From the NCBI GenBank assembly GCA_000934455.1, contig KN883607.1, positions 52,643 to 80,327 on the forward strand: a stretch of 27,685 nt of DNA. The letters are read 5' to 3'. Position numbers and translations under genes: made by a program. Source of the stretch: Apostichopus parvimensis (taxonomy: Eukaryota > Echinodermata > Holothuroidea > Aspidochirotida > Stichopodidae). Under the pieces are notes generated by a model. The model had not been told where the DNA came from, made no database searches, and worked only from the letters and a program-made list of their open reading frames with translations. Below, in pieces: positions 20,480-27,685 of this stretch (its first letter is position 1; every line of letters starts with the position of its first letter).

Positions 20480-22466
20480 TAACTGTCATCAATGGCAATT
20501 GAACTGAAAAAGATATTATTTTGTTGTCTAAATAATAGTGTACGAATCATTTTTCCACTGTTCAAGAGACTTGTATTACTTTCACAAACAAGAAGTGATT
20601 GAACATTTGACAACTAAGAAAACATATCACATTTCAATTTTGTAAAATCCAAAACAATATTTTGATAGGAAAATCAAAGCTTTTAATGGCCATCTACCAT
20701 GACAACATCACAAAGCACCTACTATGATCCACTATCTAATGTAACAAATTCCTTTTTCTGGAAAAAAAAAGAGTTAACATTCAAACTACTATATCTAGCA
20801 TTTGATCAAAACAAGATATTAATTTTTTTGACATAAAGTCGGTAGAAATATTTTGCCTCCCATATTCGCTTTATTTTCCACATGGATATCCCATTAATAT
20901 AGTTTCGATAAGTGTTGCCTCCAGAGTGAGCTTGCTATAAATGCTCCGTTTAAAAAAACAATTCCGAAAAAAAATACATTGCTTCAGGTTCTGCCCAAAC
21001 ACCGAGGTATGGTAAAACACGACAGATAATTAATCTCATCAACGTCAAATTGCTTTTGAGTACGGCAGTAAACTGTGTATTGAAAGTTGCATAAAATAAC
21101 ATATTTGGGACTATAAAGAGATGTTCTTTCATGCTTTGGGCTCAAATTTAGAGTATGTACAAAATAAGTGAAAACAATGCTAGTCAGATTGTTAACTTTG
21201 TTTTAATGAGAAAAAGGAAACATCATCGAAAGACAAGAATTAGCAAAAATAATTTCCATGTTGGTCAGATATTTCAAGCTACAGTATACCACACCCTTGG
21301 TACTGCTTTAAATTTGCGACCCATCTGTTTGATTTTGTTTAGTTTTTGGTTAATTGTATGTATGTAGTATGTACACTACAAAGGTTCATTATTATGTCTA
21401 TCATTGTAAGGACTACACCTTTAAAGAGTAATGCTAGCCAAAATCCAGGCTCATCTTCTCTATGCTAACTTTAGATAAGGTCTCAAGGAGACAGTGATTT
21501 ATTCAATGTCTTAATCAGGAGGTATTGTAGGGTTAAAGGGAGTTGACAGTCTGTGATTTGTGTAAGCCCCGATAAGCTAGGTCTAACGTAGGTACGTACG
21601 TATCATGTACAAACAGAAATAAAAGCACAGTCAATCCTACTGTGTTTCTCACACAAATGCGCCTAAAATTATGTAAATTATCCCAAAACAGCAACCGAAG
21701 AGTGTCATGTTTCTAATCTCCAACTTGGTAGTTATATACCCTGCCACAGATACTTATCATCAATGCAAGAGAAGAAATGTCCCTGAGTTAATGTGTTTGA
21801 CCTTTAGATTTCTAGTTAGTGTCACTGTAAGCAACTACATCACATACTGTATATATCTTCTGTAATAAAGGCTTTATTCAGAGAGGAACTATTTCAAACG
21901 AAAAAATATTGTCTGGGGCAGTCATGTTGAGAATTTCTATCAAACCTTCCAATTTCTCTTTAAGACACTAACAGCATAAATCACTCAATTCACTGAGTGC
22001 CATTGATACAATCTCACTTTTCCTTTGGAACTGAACTGGCTTTTAATATTCTCATGGTAGTTAGAATTACTTTGTTACCATCAGACACAAGAACACTAAA
22101 AGTAAGGCATCTGTGACGAATTGTGTAATTTATCCCAGTTGTTGATGGTACAATTCAGTATATATGTCTAGTGTGTTATTTATTGCAGATGAAATTGTCT
22201 TATATATTATATATATATGGCTGAATAAGTGGGATGTACTGGCCGAGGGAAAAACAGTTTACAGAGTATCGATGCAACTTTGAACTTATCTTTAGTCCTG
22301 CCACACATATGACATTGATATTAGGCTAGCTGAAAGTTGGTTTTGTGATTTAAATTAAACTGAAAGTACAATTATATCCTACAATGAAAAGTAAGTTTCA
22401 CAAGTATTTTACTAACAGCTGAGAACAACTGTACAAAGGTCATCTGTAATATGATATGCATATACT

Positions 22467-22492
22467 GTATATATATATATATATATATATAT
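22467..22492. repeat. (TA)n microsatellite
   Basis: About thirteen TA units, bordered by TACTG on the left and TTGTATAAT on the right. Confidence 0.95.
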
Positions 22493-23311
22493 TGTATAAT
22501 GTTGACTTCCTGCTTTTTGTAAGTAACGGATGTACTGTATTTGTATTTTGATCTCTCCAGATCTTTGCTTATTGACATAGTGATATAGCTCTGTGTATGC
22601 GTTTGCGTGTTTGTTCCTGTGTTTGCTCAATCATCTACGGAGATAATAAAAAGTGTGTTTGGTGGTTTATCCTAAAATTTATATTACATATATTAAATTG
22701 TCTTCTATATTTAACCAGTACACAAGTGTAGTCGCAGTGTTTGAATGCTGAATTGTAATTGCTTTAAATACCAATTGTCACTTACACAGACTTACATGTA
22801 ACTTCAAAACTAGACTTACACATGCAGACTTGATCAGATCTCGCTACAGTTTTAACTACGGAACGTCAAGGTCGTATTCTGAAGCACTTTGTAGGAATTG
22901 TGTCACCATTTTACAGTATTATTGAATGTATGCAAGAGACTAGACAAATTACATGCTTGCTTAGTGCTGTTTTATTTCTGATCAATACCTTTTTAGTTGT
23001 GATTCTCATTTCGTGGATTTTGACCAAAAACGAAATCATTTGGTGGATAAATTTCTATTCCACGGGGCAAAATCAGGCAATTTTGGTCATTATTATCCTT
23101 TGCAATGAGCATTTTTCTGCTCTTACCACGTACCATGGCAATTCAAGCATTTTATCATAAACAGTAAGCAAGTTATCAGCACAGAATTAATTAAATAGAA
23201 TGCCATGTTTGTGTACACAGCATGTAGCATTACAATGTTTGGATCACTTTTTTTACAGTACTTTTTATTTCCTTGACTTTATTATCAACTTTTTTTCTTT
23301 CTCTTTTTAAG

Positions 23312-23372
23312 CAACTTTGCGGCATCCCTATATGCCAAGTCTAGAGCAATATCAACACCAAACAGCATTTAA
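23312..23372 (+). CDS. Speculative alternative last exon of TEX2
   Basis: A strong pyrimidine tract (TTTTTTTCTTTCTCTTTTTAAG, 23290-23311) precedes 61 bases that, if spliced after exon C, complete the split codon as AG|C (Ser), add 19 codons (NFAASLYAKSRAISTPNSI) and end in TAA at 23370-23372. Such a product would stop in the middle of the SMP domain. There is no AATAAA soon after, and short open stretches after a pyrimidine run arise by chance, so this is a weak call. Confidence 0.15.
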
Positions 23373-23611
23373 GATTAATATCTCTCATAATACAAAATTT
23401 TATATTCTAATCTTGCTTTTCTTTTTTAATACCCAATATATTACTACGTCTGTATAATATGTAATTTACTGAATTTTATCACTGCACGATACCTCGTTTG
23501 ATGTGTGTGAAGTGTTTATCATTTTTTGTTGAACTTTTATTTTCACATACATCCTTCCTTTGTTTTTTTCGCTCCTCTAATTTCTACACTTCCTGCCCTA
23601 TTTATATAAAG

Positions 23612-23683
23612 GTCGAACCCGTCCGTTAATAACCAAAAACCTCAATTAACCGATCAGGACGATGCGCCTAAAACAAGACCAAG
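23612..23683 (+). CDS. TEX2: TEX2 exon D: small symmetric (cassette-like) exon, 72 nt
   Basis: The exon lies between a pyrimidine-rich region ending TATAAAG and the donor AAG|GTATTG. It completes the arginine codon left open by exon C (AG|G), codes 23 residues (SNPSVNNQKPQLTDQDDAPK then TRP) and ends with another split AG. Its length is a multiple of three and both ends have the same phase, so skipping it would keep the frame. The residues are polar and disordered, fitting the variable loop inside the TEX2 SMP domain. The acceptor is weakened by TATATAAA next to the AG, as often seen at regulated exons. It is called on splice sites and frame consistency only, as this loop is not conserved. 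Confidence 0.7.
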
Positions 23684-24131
23684 GTATTGTAGTTTCCTCA
23701 TCCTCTTCATTGTCATCGTCCTGTTCATCACCTCCGTCTGCCTCTCTTATTAAAGATCTGTTTGCAATAATTGTAGATAATTAGAGAGCTCTCCTTTTGT
23801 TATAACATATTTCATGTTAAATTTAATCAACCTAACTGCACAGATCATGTTCATAGCCACTCTCCTGTATATAAGCACCTTTCATGTACTGTAGCTACAA
23901 ACCAAAGCATCAAGGTGCTGTTTTGGTTTTTTCCTTCTCCGTTTTTCATCTTTCTTCTTTTGTGTTATTTATTATTTTCTAGCCCTTCCTTTCTGACTTT
24001 GTTTAATTCTGACCTGAGAGAGAACTTTTTGCTGGTTATATCCCAATTACGACACAAGATCGCAAACCAGGTTTAAACCTAAAGTGGAAAATATCACTTG
24101 CCAGTAGTGCCTTTTGGCCTTTGGGGTATCT

Positions 24132-24493
24132 TTAAGGCATTGAAAACTTGCCCCAACCGTGTGCCGCCCTCTGAAAAAGTTAACTTTCTGTTGCTTGCAA
24201 GTGAAGTTTTTTTCTTGACGCTACAAAATTCAGACAGTAATGAAACGTGATACCTTGTTATCTTTTATCTGGACCTGAGATGTCCATCACTGCTATGTAC
24301 ACTGTGTTGTGGGTATTGACCGTAGCTGTGTGTATTGACTGTACACTAGTGTCTAATTACCAAAGGTAGCAAGCTGTGTTTGCATTATCTGGGATCGATG
24401 GTGGTGTTTAACACTTCTGTTACACCTCATTCGAAACTAGGTCAGATTACCTGCATCAGACGTTTCTTTGTGCGCAAGTCTTCACTTCCTTTA
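24132..24493. mobile_element. TTAA-flanked MITE, copy 2 (about 362 bp)
   Basis: Same orientation as copy 1 at 20162-20479 and alignable over its whole length. It keeps TTAA on the left, while the right end has mutated to TTAG. The left inverted repeat has lost one A (TTAAGGCATTGAAAACTTG), and the right reads GCAAGTCTTCACTTCCT. It has about 45 bases around 24257-24303 (including TCTGGACCTGAGATGTCC) that copy 1 lacks. Decayed ends suggest it is older than copy 1 or has been immobile longer. Confidence 0.82.
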
Positions 24494-26100
24494 GAAGTCA
24501 GCCCTGCGTGGTGATTAGTTGAACCAATTTCTGTTGACTGCCCTACATAGATTTGATGCTAATGCAGTCTAGTTATAAAGCCCCTTCCTCAACTCTTTTC
24601 CTTCATAATATACAGTAATAGATCAATCTATGGTTTTAAGTAACTTTTACACCTGCACACCTGTTGTAGATCACTAAATAATCCTAAAATATTCCTCATC
24701 TCAATATATGTTCCTTTCATGTAGTTCAGAATCAAAGCACATCTGTACGTACCTGTAGTAGCATATTAGAGTGTACGCATCGGACTTTTCCATTTTGCTT
24801 TGTGGGTTTTCATTCTCTTGTTTACCATTCATTAAATTCTAATACATGTATCCTTTTGAATTGTTCATTCTTAAATTGTTCATATTTTGGGGGTATTTTT
24901 TGTTAATAGATAGATTAAATAACTCTAATAATCTAGTAATTAATGTCTCACCTAATTTGCATATTAATATGCATATCTCATTGGCCTCTTTTTCTTGTTA
25001 TTCTTGTGTCTTCCTTATGACAAAACTATGTTTTCATGATTCTTCTTTTATTTGTGCACTAATTAATTAGCTATAGACTGCATTCATTACCCAGTTGCGA
25101 GTTTTTACAATTGGTGTCTACTGATAAGGAAGGGTACTTTGCTTTTATTTTCTTTTATATATTTTTATCTTTCAGTTTAAAACCCCAATAGCTCTAATAC
25201 TTTGCCTCACCAGAATACTACCAATTCTTCACAACATTTAAGTTTTTTTCATCATTACAGATTCCTTTGATTTCATTCTGTCATTTAACCTGATTATGAT
25301 TTTACATAATTTTGTCTGTGATTTCAATCCAGTACGGCAAGCTGGTATGGCACACTTTGGGTGGCTCAAGTTTTTTTTGAGAATATCGTTAAATGATTGA
25401 ATTGTACACTACAAAAATATACTGCTTTGTTTTTCAAATTTTCCCAAGATTTTCTATATCATTTTGATAGATTTATTGTGCATTACACTCAGTACTCTGA
25501 ACAGACTTAAAATTAGTTATCAATATTTCTCTTTAGTTTGTAACAAAGTAGCAAACCTGGTTACAGTTCAAAGTTTATGATTCAAAGAACCAATTTACTA
25601 GCTGAAATTCTCAAAGTGAAATCCGGCCTCTCTGAGACGTGTTATTTTAGAAATTTCAACCTTAATACCTGATTAAGAAAAACAGAGCCTCAGAAAATTT
25701 GGTAAAAGCCCAGTATTTCTGATGAATTTGAGCCAGTCTCATAGTACAATAAAATGTGAGAATGAGACTGACGAACTCTCTAGGTTGTACTTTTTTCTTT
25801 GAAATGTCACTAATTCATGTCTGCAGAAAAGTGTCCCATCTGCGCTACTTTTCTGCATTAATAACAGGCCAATCAGAAAACTGATTTCCGCGTTATTATA
25901 GTGCCAATCATATCCAAGTAGGAATTTGCTGGTCAGAGAGATGACTTAATAGGGAATTCATAAACAATTTCAACTTTGAAAACAAAATTGCAGTTTTCAT
26001 AAACAATTTCAGACTGTGATAAATAAGAAACTGATGAACCGAACTGAATTTTGAAGAGATTCAATGAAATGAAAGTTTCGGATCAATGTACTTCATGCAT

Positions 26101-26103
26101 GTA

Positions 26104-26139
<36 letters not shown>

Positions 26140-26165
26140 GTAGTAGTACAGTAGTAGTAGTAGTA
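26101..26165. repeat. (GTA)n / (TAG)n microsatellite
   Basis: About twenty-one GTA units with two interruptions (TTAG near 26131 and ACAG near 26149). It is likely polymorphic. Confidence 0.95.
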
Positions 26166-26695
26166 AGATGCGGTGAAAATTAAAAAGTTGGAAGCTGCAC
26201 AAGAGTTTGTAAATTACATTTTTAGCAAGATCTTCCATTAAAACATGAGGATTTGCCTATAAATATAGGGGTAGACTTTGTGAGGAAGGGATGGGATAGA
26301 TTTTTGGCAAAAGAAGACTCATTTTAATGGCTGGTATTGTATCAGAATTTTAAGGGGATAATAATAAATTAATAACTAGTCTTATATATAGGGCAGACTC
26401 CAACAAAAGTTGTTCAATGTGCTTTAATGTGTACTGAATGTGCAGAAACTAATAGAGTTGAGTGAAAAAAAAAGTTTTAAGATTGCGCTTGAATTGAATA
26501 ATAGAATCTAAAGACCTAAATTTAACCGGGCAGGAGTTTCATTAAAACCTCCAGAAAGGATATACTGATCTATTCTGTCAACTTTTGGCATGAAAATCCA
26601 AAGCAGGGTAATGTTTGAATGAAAAGCTTTATAGAGATGAATATATGGGCTGTATGTATGCATAATAAATGTGTAAGAATAACATTCTTCCTTGA

Positions 26696-26739
26696 CTCCC
26701 TTCCCTTCCTCTTCCCCCTCCCCCCCCCTCCCCCTTCCA
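26696..26739. repeat. C/T-rich tract ending in CAG
   Basis: A run of almost only C and T, including eight consecutive C, ending CTTCCAG. It looks like a strong splice acceptor, but the sequence after it meets a stop within about a dozen codons in the phase needed and has no donor. Confidence 0.6.
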
Positions 26740-26924
26740 GTCAGTCCCAGCTGTCATTGCAGTGTAGCTTCCTTTGATATACCAGTTTGTGTTACATATT
26801 GCAATTCATATCAAGAATTCACTAATTAAACACTAACAGTTTATATGTTGATTATTCTGACTATTCTCCAAGCAACTCTACCATATTAATTATTATCTAC
26901 CTTTCTGAAATTTTCTATTGCAAG

Positions 26925-27014
26925 GTCGTCCAAACAGTCGAAATCATCATCTAAAAAGAGCTTTATAAGTCAATCAAAGGGGAACGGTGATAATAATGCC
27001 AAGAAAAGAGAGAG
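26925..27014 (+). CDS. TEX2: TEX2 exon E: small symmetric (cassette-like) exon, 90 nt
   Basis: The exon follows TTTTCTATTGCAAG and ends AGAGAG before GTACTG. It completes the arginine codon of exon D or, if D is skipped, of exon C, codes 29 residues (SSKQSKSSSKKSFISQSKGN then GDNNAKKRE) and ends in a split AG. Like exon D it is a multiple of three with equal phases and begins with the bases GTCG. The product is very rich in Ser and Lys, and RSSKQS, SSSKKS and KKRE look like basophilic kinase sites or a basic patch. It would lie in the flexible loop of the SMP domain. The identity as a TEX2 exon comes from frame and splice sites, not from conserved residues. Confidence 0.72.
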
Positions 27015-27206
27015 GTACTGTAATTACACGAGATCACATCCGTCACCTCCCTGTTCATGATCCATAAACAGAGAACATGATTTAAAGGGATCACTTCATG
27101 ACATACCATAATAGAGATACTGTACAGATTTAGAGAGATCATCATGTGATAATCTCAGTTGTCTCATGTTGATTCGATGTGATTCATAATGACAGAGACA
27201 CAAAGA
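27015..27206. repeat. Decayed units of the 68-bp minisatellite at the start of the next intron
   Basis: After the donor GTACTG the sequence already resembles the downstream array: GATCACATCCGTCACCTCC near 27031 and GAGAGATCATCATGTGATAA near 27133 match the unit's ATCACATCTGTCACC and GGAATCATCCAGTGAGATA. The units are too diverged to delimit exactly. Confidence 0.55.
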
Positions 27207-27685
27207 GAGAGATCATTTTAGTGAGATATCATGTGGTCTTCACATGGTGTAATTCATTGAAAGACACACAATGTAGGGAATCATCCAGTGAGATATCACA
27301 TCTGTCACCACATGGTGTAATTCATTGAAAGGAACACAATGTAGGGAATCATCCAGTGAGATATCACATCTGTCACAACATGGTGTAAATCATTGAAAGA
27401 AACACAATGTAGGAAATCATCCAGTGAGATATTACGTCTGTCACCTCATGGTGTAATTCATTGACAGAAACACGGTGTAGAGAATCATCCAGTGAGATAT
27501 CACATCTGTCACATGATGTAAATCGTTGACAGAAACACAATGTAGGGAATCATCCAGTGAGATATCACATCTGTCACCACATGATGTAAGTCATTGAAAG
27601 AAACACAATGTAGGGAATCATCCAGTAAGATATCACATCTGTCACATCATGGTGTAAATCATTGACAGAAACACAATGTAGGGAA
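27207..27685. repeat. 68-bp minisatellite array, continues past window edge
   Basis: About seven units built around TAGGGAATCATCCAGTGAGA, TATCACATCTGTCACCACAT and GGTGTAATTCATTGAAAGAA. The AGGGAA landmark recurs at 27275, 27343, 27411, 27479, 27544, 27612 and 27680: steps of 68, 68, 68, 65, 68 and 68. The one 65-base step reflects loss of three bases in CACCACATG. Units differ at only a few positions, increasing in similarity toward the right. Confidence 0.96.

Larger units (their letters stand above)
18232..23611 (+). other. TEX2 intron between exons C and D
   Basis: Donor GTAAGCC at 18232, acceptor TTTATATAAAG ending 23611. The 5.4 kb intron holds a G-run (18329-18344), a SINE-like element (18452-18557), a 28-base T run, one TTAA-flanked MITE and a TA repeat. 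18560-19290, 19330-20160, 20480-22460 and 22500-23300 are AT-rich with no feature I can support, apart from a possible alternative last exon at 23312-23372. Confidence 0.8.
23684..26924 (+). other. TEX2 intron between exons D and E
   Basis: Donor GTATTG, acceptor CTATTGCAAG. Besides a second TTAA-flanked MITE, a GTA repeat and a C-rich tract, it contains a perfect 16-bp palindrome TGCATATTAATATGCA (24958-24973) and a direct repeat TTCATAAACAATTTCA near 25959 and 25997. The 24500-25900 stretch holds nothing else I can support. Confidence 0.75.
2473..27685 (+). other. TEX2: TEX2 gene span, 5' part (five exons seen; 3' end outside window)
   Basis: Gene model assembled from five in-frame GT-AG exons: 2473-3850 (coding from 2501), 15538-16419, 17981-18231, 23612-23683 and 26925-27014. 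The joined coding sequence is 2645 nt and stays open. Junction phases agree: phase 0 after exons A and B, then split AG|G arginine codons after exons C, D and E. The order of parts (disordered N-terminus, two membrane segments joined by a YPLPSYLTG turn, PH-like region ending in RTGREKEEWFWRF, SMP segment) is that of animal TEX2, an ER protein of the SMP lipid-transfer family (relatives: extended synaptotagmins, TMEM24, PDZD8). Introns are 11.7, 1.6, 5.4 and 3.2 kb; the first of these is probably inflated by about 3 kb of false duplication. The rest of the SMP domain, the stop codon and the 3' UTR lie beyond 27685. Confidence 0.85.

Noticed and set aside
22900-23160. 86-codon hydrophobic open frame on the plus strand
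   Set aside because: Composition follows the AT-rich intron; no family resemblance, no splice-site support, and it lies within the TEX2 intron. Random T-rich sequence gives hydrophobic frames.
25325-25340. 12-base micro-exon candidate TACGGCAAGCTG between AG and GTATGG
   Set aside because: Phase length fits, but the pyrimidine tract is poor, the donor is weak, and such patterns are expected by chance in 3 kb of intron.
26696-26760. Strong acceptor-like C/T tract followed by a possible exon
   Set aside because: In the phase required after exons C or D it reaches TGA within about a dozen codons and has no donor; more likely low-complexity sequence.
27207-27685. CRISPR-like regular repetition
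   Set aside because: The full 68-base unit repeats without unique spacers, and the genome is a eukaryote; it is a minisatellite.

Overview
The window is AT-rich, intron-dominated animal DNA holding one recognisable protein-coding gene on the + strand: the 5' two thirds of a TEX2 homologue (testis-expressed 2, an endoplasmic-reticulum SMP-domain lipid-transfer protein at membrane contacts). Large introns, GT-AG splice sites, SINE and MITE copies of marine-invertebrate type, repeats rich in AGGCCTA-like and TACAGTA-like words, and high apparent heterozygosity suggest a marine deuterostome. An echinoderm, perhaps a sea cucumber, is my best guess, but this is inference only.

Layout: 1-2472 is 5' flank or first intron, with a CpG-enriched stretch near 300-730 that could hold the promoter or a noncoding first exon, and a dispersed repeat at 1797-2142. 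Exon A (2473-3850, ATG at 2501) encodes the disordered N-terminus and the membrane hairpin. An 11.7 kb intron follows. Exon B (15538-16419) encodes the PH-like region and the start of the SMP domain; exon C (17981-18231) continues the SMP domain. Two small exons (23612-23683, 72 nt; 26925-27014, 90 nt) have identical phase and similar ends and insert a Lys/Ser/Arg-rich linker inside the SMP domain; they look like cassette exons. The gene runs off the right edge, so the end of the SMP domain and the stop codon are not present.

The most consequential structural observation is not a gene. The large intron contains two ~2.95 kb copies of the same sequence (9467-12402 and 12453-15437) flanking a 50-N gap exactly at the junction. 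This is the signature of two allelic contig ends placed side by side instead of merged, so the 'duplication' is probably false and the two copies are probably two haplotypes. They differ by a ~100 bp SINE-like insertion and several indels, which makes the window an accidental record of polymorphism.

Other non-coding content: two copies of a TTAA-flanked MITE (20162-20479, 24132-24493), two oppositely oriented copies of a short (ATT)n-tailed element (14896-15000, 18452-18557), a 19-bp and a 68-bp minisatellite, a repeat carrying arrays of AGGTCA half-sites at 10-bp spacing, and several simple repeats. I found no tRNA, rRNA, CRISPR array or second protein-coding gene. I do not see a clearly new biological system; the cassette-exon pair and the haplotype pair are the parts most worth following up.
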